From Thermoanaerobaculia bacterium (GTDB taxonomy: Bacteria > Acidobacteriota > Thermoanaerobaculia > Multivoradales > Multivoraceae), in NCBI GenBank assembly GCA_022823665.1, contig JAJEHN010000024.1, positions 35,501-99,500 on the forward strand: DNA of 64,000 nucleotides, in the 5' to 3' direction. Below, piece after piece: positions 48,217-57,829 of the stretch. The position numbers were made by a program, and so were the translations under genes. Each line of letters opens with the position of its first letter. Within the stretch, counting starts at the first letter, position 1. The notes beneath the pieces are model-generated. The model had not been told where the DNA came from. It did not search any database and worked only from the letters and a program-made list of their open reading frames with translations.

Positions 48217-51162
48217 TCAGAACAGCTTGAGCACCGCGATGAAGGCGCTCCAGCCGTCGTCGGGGCCGGCGAGCGCATGGCCGATGTCCATGTTGACGAC
48301 GGTGCCCCAGGGGCCGATGAAGGTACCGACGATGCCGGCGCCGGCGAGCAGCTCGCGGTCGAGGCCGGAGGCGCGGTCGGTGGCCCAGGCTGCGTCGCCG
48401 ACCAGATCGATGCGGAAGATCTCGCCGAGCTCGAAGCCGTAACTGACATGGGCGGCGGCGGCCCGTTCCGCCCGTACCTTGTCGCTCTGGTAGCCGTGGA
48501 CGTTGACGTCCGAGAAGAAGCCGAACTCGTACTTGCTGAAGCGGTCGAGGTCGCTGCCGTCGACGTACTCGAGGGCGACGCCGAACTTCTGGAACTTCGG
48601 CAGGTGCCAGGTCTTCGCGACGCCGACGTTCCAGAGCGTGTAGCTGTCCGGGGTGAGGTTGGCGGCGCCCAGGCCCCAGGGTTGCCATTCGCCGCGCAGG
48701 TTCCACGAGCCGCCGGCGACGAGCCGGTAGCCCGAGCGGATGTAGCGGACGATGGCGCCGACGCTGTGGCCCAGGTGGTCGGAGGGCAGAACGAAGTCGT
48801 CGCCCGTCTCGTCGGCGCGCTGGAAGTTGTTCCAGGACAGTTCGTAGCGGAGATCGAGCTTGGTGAAACTGCCGAGCGGGCGGCCCAGGCTGAAGTCGAT
48901 GTTCGGCCGCAGCCGCTCGACGTTCTCCGCGGGCGACTCGACGCCTTCCCGGTAGAGCACGTCCTCGCCGGCGAACGCCAGCGCGAAGACGTCGACGCCG
49001 GCATCCCAGCGGGAACCGAACAGGCTCGGGTTGGCGATGTCGGCGAGAATGAGCGGCCCGGCGATGAACAGGTCGGCCTGCGTGCCCGTGCCGCGCCAGT
49101 CGAAGGACAGCCAGTTCACCCCGCCCAGCGGCAGCGGGCCGTCCTGGGCCTCGTCGTAGAAGGCGCCGCCGAGCAGGAACATCCGCGTCTTGTCGTCCTC
49201 CTTGACCACCCGTTCGCCGGTCTCCTGGTCGAGCTCCAGGTAGCGGAGCCCCACCTCCGTGTCACGCACCATCGTCGCCTCGGAGGCCAGTGTGGCGTCG
49301 CGGCGAACGTCGAAGTCGGCGGGGTTGACGGAGATCCCGGTCAGTTTGATCTCCCGTTCGACGATCGTCGTCGCGTTCAGGACCGAGAACAACTGCTGGC
49401 CGATGACCCGGGTCGGCAGCCAGTAGGACGACCGCTCCCACGCCGCGGGCTGGCCGGCCGCGTCCACGGGCGTGTAGAAGGTGGTCTCGTCGTTGGACAG
49501 CACGTCGCCGGTCAGGCCGAGCTGAACCGCGCGCGTCTTGACCCGGGCGTAGAGCTCGCGGTCCACCCAGACCGTGCCGCGAAACAGGCTGCGGCCCTCG
49601 GTCAGGGCCGTCGCCGGCTCGAAGTCGACGACCCAGGTGTCGCGGCCCTCGACCGTCGCCGTGCCCCGCAGCCGGTAGCGGTACTCCCTGGTGAAGGTGA
49701 TCTCGGCCGGCATGGCCGCCGCCTTCTCGGGCTGGATCAGGGGGATCTCGGGGATCCGCTTGCGCCGCCAGCGGATGCCGTTGACGTAGAAGTTGTCCCA
49801 GGCCCAGTCGAAGCCCGCGCCCTGGCGGAAGAAGAAGGGACCCTGGAAGGTCGCGTCGACCGACTGGACGCCGGTGCCGAGCTGGAAGCGGAGCGACGTC
49901 GTGTTCGTCGCGCTGTAGTTGGCGACCCGGCGCGACTGATCGTCCTCGAAGGCCTGCAACCGTCGGAGGATCTCGCCGACCGGGATGCGGCGGGTGTCGG
50001 CGACCGTGAGCGCCTCCTCGACGCTCTCGGCCCCGTCGAGCCCGACCGCCAGGTCCCGCTCCAGGCGGAAGACGAACGGCTCGGCGGCGTCCCTCAGCTC
50101 GAGTTCGTAGCCGTTGCGGGTGCGCCGTCCGCCGAAGACCAGGTCCGACTCGCCGGTGGCAGGGTCGAAGCGCGCCGGCGATCCGATCTGCCGGTCGCTG
50201 AAGCGGAGGGTGAACGATTCGCCCCCGGCGGGCGGCGACACGACGATCCGCAGGCTCAGGTCCTCTCCGCGGACGAAGCTCCAGGCCTCGGCGCCGGCGG
50301 GAGTGGAGTAGGGATCGAAGGTGACGTCGCCCGAGAACTCCTGGGCGATCAGCCGGGCGGCCCGAACGGTGCCCGCGTCGGCGCCGGCCTCGCCGGAGAG
50401 CGGGAACAGGGAAAGCGAAGCGCCCGCTTCCGCCTCGGCCGCGGCCCGCACCAGCGTCGCTCCTTCACCGCCCGCGGTTGCCGCGTTCGGCTCGAGCGCG
50501 ACCAGCGCGTCCGGGTCGAGCTCCCGGATGAGATCCTTCAGTTCGGCGACTCCAGCGGCGCCGGTTCCCCGGCCGGGCCGGAACGCGACTCCGTCGAGGT
50601 AGGCATCGAGTTCCTGGGCGTAGAGCGCACGGACCAGCCCGGGGTCGGGCGGAAGGGGCTCGGTGACGACGGCGGTGTCCGGCTGCGCGCCGGTCACGGC
50701 GACCGACGCCCGCTTGAGCGCCAGCGCGTACTCCTGGACGGCCTGCGGCTCGTTCAGGAGCTCGCCCGGCCAGACGAGCTGGAAGAGGGACCCGGCCGGC
50801 GCCGCGCGCGCGATGTCGGCCAGCCGCTCGAGTTCCGGCGTCAGTTCGTCGCCCGCCTCGGCCGCCGGCGGCGGGGCCGCGAAACGGACCGCGTACCAGG
50901 GAGTCGCGCCCGCCGCCCGCACCGCCTCGGCGGCGTTCCGCGCCGCCTGCACCGCTGCTTCATCGGCGAGTTCGACCGGCCACTTGACCACCAGGACCGC
51001 CTCTTCCGGAAGCGCCGGCAGCGTCGCAAGCAGCTCCGCCGTCGCCGCCGGATCGTCGGTCGCCAGGCCGACGCAGGGATTGCAGGGCAGTTGGCCGGCG
51101 GCGGGCAGGGCGACCGCGAGCAGGAGCAGGAGGAGGAACGTGGCGGGGGTCCGTCTGAGCAT
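48217..51162 (-). CDS. Large exported outer-membrane beta-barrel protein
   Basis: A 981-residue protein with a signal peptide (TFLLLLLLAVALPAAGQ). The N-terminal third (about 25-330) is alpha/beta with a C-x-x-C (PCNPCVG) near residue 27. A middle beta-rich part (about 400-650) includes VNGIRWRRKRIPEIPLIQPE. The last 330 residues alternate hydrophobic and polar residues with many aromatic girdle positions, as in LRYELSWNNFQRA and GYRLVAGGSWNLRGEW, and the chain ends in ...VLKLF, the C-terminal phenylalanine of barrels that use the BAM complex. No specific family name can be given. Confidence 0.75.
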   Translation of the reverse strand: MLRRTPATFLLLLLLAVALPAAGQLPCNPCVGLATDDPAATAELLATLPALPEEAVLVVKWPVELADEAAVQAARNAAEAVRAAGATPWYAVRFAAPPPAAEAGDELTPELERLADIARAAPAGSLFQLVWPGELLNEPQAVQEYALALKRASVAVTGAQPDTAVVTEPLPPDPGLVRALYAQELDAYLDGVAFRPGRGTGAAGVAELKDLIRELDPDALVALEPNAATAGGEGATLVRAAAEAEAGASLSLFPLSGEAGADAGTVRAARLIAQEFSGDVTFDPYSTPAGAEAWSFVRGEDLSLRIVVSPPAGGESFTLRFSDRQIGSPARFDPATGESDLVFGGRRTRNGYELELRDAAEPFVFRLERDLAVGLDGAESVEEALTVADTRRIPVGEILRRLQAFEDDQSRRVANYSATNTTSLRFQLGTGVQSVDATFQGPFFFRQGAGFDWAWDNFYVNGIRWRRKRIPEIPLIQPEKAAAMPAEITFTREYRYRLRGTATVEGRDTWVVDFEPATALTEGRSLFRGTVWVDRELYARVKTRAVQLGLTGDVLSNDETTFYTPVDAAGQPAAWERSSYWLPTRVIGQQLFSVLNATTIVEREIKLTGISVNPADFDVRRDATLASEATMVRDTEVGLRYLELDQETGERVVKEDDKTRMFLLGGAFYDEAQDGPLPLGGVNWLSFDWRGTGTQADLFIAGPLILADIANPSLFGSRWDAGVDVFALAFAGEDVLYREGVESPAENVERLRPNIDFSLGRPLGSFTKLDLRYELSWNNFQRADETGDDFVLPSDHLGHSVGAIVRYIRSGYRLVAGGSWNLRGEWQPWGLGAANLTPDSYTLWNVGVAKTWHLPKFQKFGVALEYVDGSDLDRFSKYEFGFFSDVNVHGYQSDKVRAERAAAAHVSYGFELGEIFRIDLVGDAAWATDRASGLDRELLAGAGIVGTFIGPWGTVVNMDIGHALAGPDDGWSAFIAVLKLF

Positions 51163-51256
51163 GGGTGTTCGGGGGCTTGTGGCGGTTGACGTGAGGCTAG
51201 CCGGGATAACAACGGATCGGAGTGCAGATTCCCGGCGCGCCTGCCGCCCTGCCCTC

Positions 51257-52270
51257 CTACGACAGTCCGCCGGCCCGGGTTTCGGCGGTCCGGCGCCAGA
51301 ACTCCTCCGCCAGATCGCCAGCCAGGACGATCTCGGGACGCAGTTCCACGTTGAAGCGGCCCCGAACGGCCCGGTGGGCCGTGACCATCAGATCGAGGAC
51401 ATCGGCGGCATGAGCCTGCTCCCGGTTGACGATCACGTTCGCGTGGCGCCGGCTGATCTCGGCGCCGCCGCTGCTCGCGCCCTTGAGACCGCAGGCCTCG
51501 ATCAGCCGGCCGGCGAAGTCGCCCTCCGGGTTGCGGAACACGGAGCCGGCGTTCGGTTTGCCCGACGGCAGACTCTTCCATCGCCGGCGGTTCAGTTCGT
51601 CGATCCGCCTGAGCGCCGCGTCGCCGTCTCCCCGGCGGAGCGTGAACTCCGCGCGGGTGACGATCGCCTCCGTCCCCTGGAGACTCGTCGTTCGGTAGGC
51701 CGGCTCGAGGTCAGCGGTGGCCAGGGTCTCGACGGGACGGCCCGGCCGCGCCACCCGCACCTCCGTCAGCACGTCCCGGATCTCCGTGCCGTAGCAGCCG
51801 GCGTTCATGACGACTGCGCCGCCGACGGTCGAAGGGAAGCCGGACAGCGCCTCGAGGCCGAGCAGGCCCCGCTTCGCCGTGTCTCGCGAGAGCCGGGCGA
51901 GAGTGACGCCGGCGCCGGCCCGCACCGTTACACCCTCCACGTCGACCCGTTCCAGTTCCCCGCGCAGGCGGCAGACGATGCCGGGCATGCCGCCGTCCGG
52001 GAACAGGACGTTCGAGCCATGGCCGTGGAGGTGCAGCGCGACTTCGCCCTCGCGGGCGACGGTCATCACCTGCGTGAGCGCCGCCTCGGACTCGACCCGC
52101 ACGAAGAACTCCGCCGGGCCGCCGATCCTGAGCGTCGTGACCGAGGCCAGCGGAACGGCCGCGCGGACCTCGACGCCGGGAATCGAGGCGAGGCGATCCC
52201 GGGTTTCCAGGTTGACGCCCTCGGGGGGCTGCAATACGCTGACCGCGCCCTTGTCGATGCCGGCTGTCAC
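51257..52270 (-). CDS. murB: UDP-N-acetylenolpyruvoylglucosamine reductase
   Basis: Reduces UDP-GlcNAc enolpyruvate to UDP-MurNAc with FAD and NADPH in peptidoglycan synthesis. Family blocks are TTLRIGGPAEFFVRV, the FAD contact HGHGSNVLFPDGG, EALSGFPSTVGGAVVMNAG with the catalytic loop, and PNAGSVFRNP with the general-acid serine. The later GGAEISRRHANVIVN segment is typical of the shorter type II enzymes. The 337-residue length is slightly above the family norm. Divergent from recA with a 223-base gap. Confidence 0.96.
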   Translation of the reverse strand: MTAGIDKGAVSVLQPPEGVNLETRDRLASIPGVEVRAAVPLASVTTLRIGGPAEFFVRVESEAALTQVMTVAREGEVALHLHGHGSNVLFPDGGMPGIVCRLRGELERVDVEGVTVRAGAGVTLARLSRDTAKRGLLGLEALSGFPSTVGGAVVMNAGCYGTEIRDVLTEVRVARPGRPVETLATADLEPAYRTTSLQGTEAIVTRAEFTLRRGDGDAALRRIDELNRRRWKSLPSGKPNAGSVFRNPEGDFAGRLIEACGLKGASSGGAEISRRHANVIVNREQAHAADVLDLMVTAHRAVRGRFNVELRPEIVLAGDLAEEFWRRTAETRAGGLS

Positions 52271-52493
52271 GTTCCTCTACGCCACGTCGCCGAGCGTCCG
52301 CAGCGGTCAACTCCCGACCTCCGTTCAACCGACTGACGATCCAGGGGAGCGCCGAACCGGTCGCGCGGGAGTATAGCCACGCGCGCACTCCGGCCATGCC
52401 GCCGGATCGTGCCGATGGCCGTCTCCAAGGCTCTTCGCTGGCAACCCCAAAGGCCCGCCAAGCCTCCATCAGCTACTCAGGAGAAAGCAACCC
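52271..52493. other. murB-recA intergenic region
   Basis: A 223-base gap between divergent genes. I saw no clear LexA box upstream of recA. AGGAG lies ten bases before the recA ATG. A TATACT hexamer on the minus strand (52374-52369) could be a -10 for murB, but its -35 position is weak. Confidence 0.4.
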
Positions 52494-53555
52494 ATGAAGC
52501 AGAGCCGCGCGAACGCACAGAAGGGAGCCGGCCGCAAGGAGGCCATCTCGGGCGCGCTCACCCAGATCGAACGGCAGTTCGGCAAGGGCGCGATCATGCG
52601 CCTCGGTGAACAGGAGAACCTCGGCATCGAGTCGATTTCGACCGGATCGCTCGCCGTCGACCATGCCATCGGAACCGGCGGTTTCCCGCGGGGCCGCGTG
52701 GTCGAGGTCTACGGCCCCGAGTCGAGCGGAAAGACCACGCTGGCCCTCTCGGTAACGGGGCAGGCCCAGCGCAGCGGCGGCACCGCCGCCTTCATCGATG
52801 CCGAGCACGCCCTCGACGCCGAGTACGCGGAGAAGATCGGCGTCAACATCGACGAACTCCTCGTCTCCCAGCCGGACAGCGGCGAGCAGGCTCTCGAGAT
52901 CGCCGAGATGCTCGTGCGCTCGAACGCGCTCGACATCGTGGTGATCGACTCGGTCGCCGCGCTCGTGCCGCGGGCCGAGCTCGAAGGCGAGATGGGCGAC
53001 TCGCACGTCGGACTGCAGGCGCGGCTCATGTCCCAGGCGCTCCGCAAGCTGACCGCGATCGTCGCCAAGTCGAGGACGACGCTCGTCTTCATCAACCAGA
53101 TCCGGGAGAAGATCGGCGTCATGTTCGGGTCGCCCGAGACCACCACGGGCGGCCGCGCGCTCAAGTTCTACTCTTCCGTCCGCATCGACATCCGGCGCAT
53201 CGCGGCGCTCAAGGACGGCGACCAGGTCGTCGGCTCGCGGGTCCGCGTCAAGGTGGTCAAGAACAAGGTCGCCCCGCCCTTCCGGGTCGCCGAGTTCGAC
53301 ATCGACTACGGCGAGGGCATCTCCCGCGTCGGCGAGTTGATCGACCTCGGCATCCAGCACAAGCGGGTCATGAAGAGCGGCGCGTGGTTCTCCGCCGGCG
53401 ACACCAGGCTCGGACAGGGCCGCGAGAACGCCAAGCAGTTCCTCCGGGACAACGGCGACCTGGCCGACGACATCGAAAGCCACCTCCGCTCCGAACTCGG
53501 CCTCCCGCCCATCGTCGTCGCCGCCTCCGGCGACCAGGCCGCCGCGGCCGGGTGA
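52494..53555 (+). CDS. recA: Recombinase RecA
   Basis: Forms nucleoprotein filaments for homologous recombination and induces LexA cleavage. Walker A GPESSGKT is at 74-81, Walker B is [10 protein letters not shown], the L1/L2 loops include [19 protein letters not shown] and [11 protein letters not shown], and the interface motif [11 protein letters not shown] is at the N-terminus. The 353-residue length is normal. A good ribosome binding site (AGGAG) precedes it. It is followed after 65 bases by a lipoprotein gene; no recX is next to it. Confidence 0.98.
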   Translation: MKQSRANAQKGAGRKEAISGALTQIERQFGKGAIMRLGEQENLGIESISTGSLAVDHAIGTGGFPRGRVVEVYGPESSGKTTLALSVTGQAQRSGGTAAFIDAEHALDAEYAEKIGVNIDELLVSQPDSGEQALEIAEMLVRSNALDIVVIDSVAALVPRAELEGEMGDSHVGLQARLMSQALRKLTAIVAKSRTTLVFINQIREKIGVMFGSPETTTGGRALKFYSSVRIDIRRIAALKDGDQVVGSRVRVKVVKNKVAPPFRVAEFDIDYGEGISRVGELIDLGIQHKRVMKSGAWFSAGDTRLGQGRENAKQFLRDNGDLADDIESHLRSELGLPPIVVAASGDQAAAAG

Positions 53556-53620
53556 CGACGTCGAACAGGCTATTCTCGGGTTCAAGCGGAGACAATCCGA
53601 ATCGAGGGAAGGGAGAGGTC

Positions 53621-54154
53621 ATGAAGAGGATTGAGGATCGCGCGTCGTGGCGGCGGTCGACTGCGTTCGCGCTCGTCGTTGCCGCCTTGTTGCTGCTGGC
53701 CGCTTGCGCGGGCGAAGGCGGCGTTGCCGGGGCGCGCGCCGGCTACATCGCGGAGATGGGGTCGTTCTCGGTCGTGCAGGCTCCCGCGATGGCCGAGGAG
53801 GTGACGGAAGACGCCGAGGCTGACGCCGAAGCAGACGCAACCGAGGAAGCTGCTGCGCCGACCGAACCGGCGATGGTCACCGTTCTGCTCGACTTCCTGA
53901 TTCACAACGAGGGCTCCGGCGCGCTCGACGGCGTCACCGTCGACCTCACGATCGCGGGTCCGGACGGCAACGAGAAGGAACGCCGGTTGATCTGGGTCGA
54001 TACCGCCGGCCTGACCAAAGGCTCACAGCGCCAGGTCGCCCATGATCTGACCGACGTCGCCTACAGCGACGGCGATGGGTTCCACGTCGAGGTTCGCAAC
54101 CCGATCCCGATGGAGGAACGCGGCGACTACCGCGAGTTCGACGCCGAGAACTAA
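53621..54154 (+). CDS. Hypothetical lipoprotein with acidic linker
   Basis: A 177-residue lipoprotein with lipobox LLLAAC (C29). The linker EEVTEDAEADAEADATEEA at about 65-84 is almost entirely acidic and alanine. The C-terminal domain (about 90-177) has VTVLLDFLIHNEG and LDGVTVDLTIAGPDG, resembling FxLYD/CARDB-like beta-sandwich modules. The ribosome binding site AGGGAAGGGAGAGG precedes ATG 53621. No function known; the anionic linker may span peptidoglycan. Confidence 0.75.
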   Translation: MKRIEDRASWRRSTAFALVVAALLLLAACAGEGGVAGARAGYIAEMGSFSVVQAPAMAEEVTEDAEADAEADATEEAAAPTEPAMVTVLLDFLIHNEGSGALDGVTVDLTIAGPDGNEKERRLIWVDTAGLTKGSQRQVAHDLTDVAYSDGDGFHVEVRNPIPMEERGDYREFDAEN

Positions 54155-54218
54155 GCGGCCGCGGCCATGAGGAGCGCCCGCGCGATCGGGCGGCGCCGAC
54201 CACGCAGGACTGAAGACC

Positions 54219-55646
54219 GTGCTCCACAAGCAACTTCGCGTCACCGCCGCGCTGAATCTGGGCGGCGACATCGCCGCGACCGTGGCGGCCTTCTTCCTGG
54301 CCTGGTACCTGCGGTTCGTCCAGCCGGTGGTCGAGATCACGAAGTCGGTGCCCGACTTCGAGCCCTACCTCAGGATGTTGCCGTTCATCGTCCTGATCTG
54401 GCCCACCGTCTACTACTTCCACGGCCTCTACCGCATCCGCCGCGGGCACAGCCGGGTGGACGAGATGATCAGCATCGTCGTCGCCACCGTGCTGGCGCTG
54501 ATCATCCTGACCTCGGTCCTGACCTTCGACCGCCTGACCCAGGCCGGCACGGACGATCCCTTTTCCTACAGCCGGGCGTTCTTCGCCCTGTTCGTGGTCA
54601 CCGACATCTTCCTCGTCGCCTTTCTCCGGCTGATCACCCGCGCCTTCCTGCGCAGGTTCCGCCGCCGCGGGCACAACGTGCGCCGGATTCTCATCGTCGG
54701 CGCCGGCGACAGCGGCGAGGAGATCGCGGCCAAGCTGGTCCGCCACCGGGAACTCGGCTATGAGGTCGTCGGGTTCCTCGACGACGATCCGGAGAAGCTG
54801 CACGCCGAGATCGGCGGCGGCGTCCATGTCCTCGGCACCCTGGAGGACCTGGAGGAGACGATCGAACAACACGGCGTCGACCAGGTGATGATCGCCCTGC
54901 CGTTCGCCGCCCACCGAAAGATCCTCGACCTGCTCGACCGCATCGGCAACGAACTGATCGAGATCCGCCTCGTTCCGAACGTGCTTCAGTACGCCACGCT
55001 GCGCGCCGAGATCGAGGACGTTGACGGCACGCCGGTCATCAACCTCTCGCACGTGCCGATGGAGGGCTGGTCGAGCCTGGCCAAGCGCACGATGGACATC
55101 GTTCTCTCCGCCGCCGCGATGGTCGCACTCCTCCCGTTCCTGCCTGTCGTCATGCTGCTGATCAAGCTGGAGGACCGGGGCCCGCTCTTCTACCGCCAGG
55201 AACGCATGGGCCTCGATGGCCGCTCCTTCATGATCCTCAAGCTCCGCTCGATGCGCGTGGGCGCCGAGTCCTCGACCGGCCCCGTCTGGGCGACGGAAGA
55301 CGACCCCCGCCGCACCCGCATCGGCGCTTTCCTGCGCCGCTGGTCGATCGACGAACTGCCCCAGCTCTGGAACATCTTCCTTGGCGACATGTCCTGCGTC
55401 GGACCCCGTCCGGAACGCCCCGCCTTCGTCCGCGAGTTCCGCGACAAGATCCCCAACTACATGCTCCGCCACCGCGTCAAGTCCGGCCTGACGGGCTGGG
55501 CCCAGGTCCACGGCTGGCGCGGCAACACCTCCATCCGCAAGCGCATCCAGTACGACCTCTACTACATCGAGAACTGGAGCCTCCGCCTCGACCTCCAGAT
55601 CCTCTGGCTCACCCTCCGCCGCGGCCTCACGAAGAACGCTTACTGA
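54219..55646 (+). CDS. Polyprenyl-phosphate sugar-1-phosphate transferase (WcaJ/WbaP type)
   Basis: Initiates exopolysaccharide repeat synthesis by moving a sugar-1-phosphate onto undecaprenyl phosphate. Four hydrophobic segments at about 15-110 are followed by a CoA-binding-like Rossmann domain (RRILIVGAGDSGEEIAAKL, VVGFLDDDP). The C-terminal catalytic domain has RTMDIVLSAAAMVALLP, GPLFYRQERMGLDG, RSMRVGAESSTG, RRWSIDELPQLWNIF with the DE catalytic pair, and the terminal MSCVGPRPERP. The GTG start gives 475 residues. It is convergent with a GT4 gene whose product may extend the same glycan. Confidence 0.92.
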   Translation: MLHKQLRVTAALNLGGDIAATVAAFFLAWYLRFVQPVVEITKSVPDFEPYLRMLPFIVLIWPTVYYFHGLYRIRRGHSRVDEMISIVVATVLALIILTSVLTFDRLTQAGTDDPFSYSRAFFALFVVTDIFLVAFLRLITRAFLRRFRRRGHNVRRILIVGAGDSGEEIAAKLVRHRELGYEVVGFLDDDPEKLHAEIGGGVHVLGTLEDLEETIEQHGVDQVMIALPFAAHRKILDLLDRIGNELIEIRLVPNVLQYATLRAEIEDVDGTPVINLSHVPMEGWSSLAKRTMDIVLSAAAMVALLPFLPVVMLLIKLEDRGPLFYRQERMGLDGRSFMILKLRSMRVGAESSTGPVWATEDDPRRTRIGAFLRRWSIDELPQLWNIFLGDMSCVGPRPERPAFVREFRDKIPNYMLRHRVKSGLTGWAQVHGWRGNTSIRKRIQYDLYYIENWSLRLDLQILWLTLRRGLTKNAY

Positions 55647-55694
55647 CGTCGGTTTCTACGGTCCGAAGCCCCGCCGTCGAGTGCACCCGGGCTC

Positions 55695-56837
55695 TCAGTC
55701 ACCGGCCTCCCTCAGCACGTCCCGGTAGATGTCCAGGGTGCTCTCGGCGGCCTCCTCCCAACGGAAGCGCGCCGATCGCTGGCCGGCCCGGTCGGCCAAC
55801 TGCCTCGCGTGATCGCGGTCGCCCATGCAACGCTCGATCGCCCCGGCGATCTCCTTCACATCGAGCGGGTTCACGAGTTCCGCGTAGCCCTCGGCGATCT
55901 CCTTGAGCGACGACGTGTTCGACGTGATGACGGGTACACCCGAAGCCATCGCTTCCACGACGGGCAGTCCGAAGCCCTCGTAGAGTGTGGGATAGAGGAA
56001 CAGGATCGCCCCCTGGTACAGGGCGGGAAGGACCTTGCCGTCCACGTGGCCCACGAGGTGGACGTGATCGCCGACGCCAAGCTGGCGGGCCCGGCGCGCC
56101 AGCTTGAAGTCGCTGCCCGGGCGGGCGCCTACGCAGACGAGCGGAGCGTCGAAGCCGGCCCGCGACCGGGCGCGCGCGTAGGCCTTGACCACCCGGTCGA
56201 GGTTCTTGTGAGGCTTCGGGTTGCCGACGAACAGCAGGTAGGGCCGGCGTACGCCGACCTCGTCCAGGGAGGCGCGGAGTTCGTCTTCCGCCAGGGGCCG
56301 GCGGAAGCGGTCTTCGACGCCGTTGTAGACGACGCGGACCTTGTGCTCGTCGACGCTGAAGTAGTCGAGGACGTCGTTGCGGGTGTTGTTCGACACGGCA
56401 ACGATCCGGTCTGCCCGGCCGACGCTGTGGCGGAACATCCCCTGGGCATAGAAGGACGCGGCGCGGTTGGGCAGGAAGCCGGGATAGAGCAGGTGGATGA
56501 TGTCGTGGATCGTGACCACGGTCGGGCAGGGCACGACGGCCGGCAGGACGTAGTGGGTGGCGTGGTAGAGGTCCAGCCGGGACCGCCAGATGCGCCAGCT
56601 CATCAGTCCGATCTCGCGCAGTGAATAGACGGGCGAACGCTCGACGACGCAGCGGAAGTTCGGCGGCAGGTCGATCGCGAAGTCCCGGTCCTCGGGCCGC
56701 ACGAACAGGATGTACTCGTTGCCGGTGGGCGTCCCGTTCGCGCCTTCGATGCGGGCCAGACCGTGGATGAGGTTCCTCACGTAGACCCCGATGCCGAAGT
56801 CCCGCACTTTCCGGGCGTCGATGCCGATCCTGGGCAC
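55695..56837 (-). CDS. GT4 family glycosyltransferase
   Basis: A 380-residue GT-B transferase. The N-terminal domain starts RIGIDARKVRDFGIGVYV and includes VVTIHDIIHLLYPGF. The C-terminal domain has the nucleotide-binding VGNPKPHKNLDRVV and the E-x7-E motif in LYEGFGLPVVEAMASG, so it is a retaining enzyme of the mannosyl/glucosyl transferase type. No signal peptide; acts on a lipid-linked or nucleotide sugar at the cytoplasmic face. Convergent with the sugar transferase at 54.2 kb. Confidence 0.9.
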   Translation of the reverse strand: MPRIGIDARKVRDFGIGVYVRNLIHGLARIEGANGTPTGNEYILFVRPEDRDFAIDLPPNFRCVVERSPVYSLREIGLMSWRIWRSRLDLYHATHYVLPAVVPCPTVVTIHDIIHLLYPGFLPNRAASFYAQGMFRHSVGRADRIVAVSNNTRNDVLDYFSVDEHKVRVVYNGVEDRFRRPLAEDELRASLDEVGVRRPYLLFVGNPKPHKNLDRVVKAYARARSRAGFDAPLVCVGARPGSDFKLARRARQLGVGDHVHLVGHVDGKVLPALYQGAILFLYPTLYEGFGLPVVEAMASGVPVITSNTSSLKEIAEGYAELVNPLDVKEIAGAIERCMGDRDHARQLADRAGQRSARFRWEEAAESTLDIYRDVLREAGD

Positions 56838-56858
56838 GGGGCTAGGCTAGCGCGCGCG

Positions 56859-56885
56859 TCGGGACATTGAGTTTCGGGACATTGA
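56859..56885. repeat. Tandem 12-base direct repeat upstream of GT4 gene
   Basis: TCGGGACATTGA occurs at 56859-56870 and 56874-56885, separated by GTT (15-base period). It is 22 bases upstream of the glycosyltransferase start, where an operator or promoter would lie. Confidence 0.55.
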
Positions 56886-56960
56886 CAAGTGGCGGCAACG
56901 ACTCGTAGCCTCTGGGGTTTGCGCGCTTGCGCCTCGCCGGAGTCGCGGCGGACCATCGGA

Positions 56961-56985
56961 GAGGCGACTCGCAGAGGTGACTCGC
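56961..56985. repeat. Second tandem repeat in the GT4-yceD gap
   Basis: GAGGCGACTCGC (56961-56972) and GAGGTGACTCGC (56974-56985) differ at one base and are spaced 13 bases apart. They lie 36 bases before yceD. Confidence 0.45.
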
Positions 56986-57020
56986 GGTTCGAGACGGCGG
57001 ACGCCTGACGGTGAAATCGG

Positions 57021-57584
57021 ATGCACCTGCAGCTCGACCAGGCCCGTAACGGCCCCTTCCGCTGGCGCGATGCCGTCAGCGTGGCGGCCGCCGACCTGCG
57101 CCGGAACGAGGCGCTCGTTCCGGACGGTGTCGACTGCGAGGGCAGCCTGACCTTCACCGGACCGGACTTCCTGCTGCAGACGCGGCTGCGCTACCGCCAC
57201 CGACTTCGCTGCGACCGTTGCCTGACCGCGTACGAGGAGGATGTCGACCTGCCGCTCGCCTTCGTCGTGACGGCAGGCGTCGTGGACGGTCCGCCGGCTG
57301 CGGACGGCGCCGGGGACGCCCACGGCGCCCGCGAACTGGAGCCGGAGGATCTCTCGACCCTCGTCGCGGTCGACGGCGCCGTAGACCTGTTCCGGCTGGT
57401 CTGCGAACAGGTCGACCTCAACGTTCCGATGAAACCGACGTGCGACCCGGACTGCCGGGGCCTGTGCCCGCAGTGTGGAGTCGACCGGAACCGGCAGGCC
57501 TGCACCTGCGCCGCGGACCAGGTCGATCCCCGCTGGGCCGGCCTCGAAGCGGTCCGCGAACGCCTGACCGGTAATCTGACCTAG
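57021..57584 (+). CDS. yceD: YceD family (DUF177) protein
   Basis: A 187-residue YceD/Duf177 protein, required with L32 for 50S assembly in several bacteria and linked to 23S rRNA. The central [14 protein letters not shown] and the C-terminal [19 protein letters not shown] carry C-x-x-C pairs that could bind zinc. Directly followed by rpmF (33-base gap), the conserved pairing for this family. The start ATG 57021 has only a weak ribosome binding site. Confidence 0.9.
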   Translation: MHLQLDQARNGPFRWRDAVSVAAADLRRNEALVPDGVDCEGSLTFTGPDFLLQTRLRYRHRLRCDRCLTAYEEDVDLPLAFVVTAGVVDGPPAADGAGDAHGARELEPEDLSTLVAVDGAVDLFRLVCEQVDLNVPMKPTCDPDCRGLCPQCGVDRNRQACTCAADQVDPRWAGLEAVRERLTGNLT

Positions 57585-57616
57585 CCAGCAACCAAGCCAG
57601 GAAAGGAATAGAAGGA

Positions 57617-57802
57617 ATGCCCAATCCCAAACGGCGGCACTCGAAGGCCCGTCGGGACCGGCGACGGTCCCACGACGGCCTGAAGCGTCCCGCCGGCTCA
57701 ATCTGTCCGAACTGCGGCGAAACCAAGCTGCCGCATCGCGCCTGCAGCCACTGCGGTCACTACCGCGGGCGTGACGTGATCGACGTCGAGGACGTTCTCT
57801 AG
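57617..57802 (+). CDS. rpmF: 50S ribosomal protein L32
   Basis: A 61-residue ribosomal protein. It begins [17 protein letters not shown] and has a zinc ribbon from CPNCGE and CSHCGHY (four cysteines kept). GAAGGA six bases before ATG 57617 is a clear ribosome binding site. Gene order yceD-rpmF-plsX-fabH, the classic ribosome and lipid-synthesis cluster. Confidence 0.97.
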   Translation: MPNPKRRHSKARRDRRRSHDGLKRPAGSICPNCGETKLPHRACSHCGHYRGRDVIDVEDVL

Positions 57803-57829
57803 CAGCCCGCCGCCGGCGCCGCGGTCCAT

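Noticed and set aside
47995..51189. 1064-residue plus-strand frame over the outer-membrane protein gene
   Set aside because: Also covers the MITE-like element; composition is aberrant, and the minus-strand barrel protein has a signal peptide and barrel ending.
52271..52493. SOS box upstream of recA
   Set aside because: No CTG-N10-CAG or GAAC-N4-GTTC-like palindrome was seen in a position overlapping a promoter.
56859..56985. Tandem repeats upstream of GT4 as a CRISPR array
   Set aside because: Repeats are 12 bases with 1-3 base spacers, far too short.
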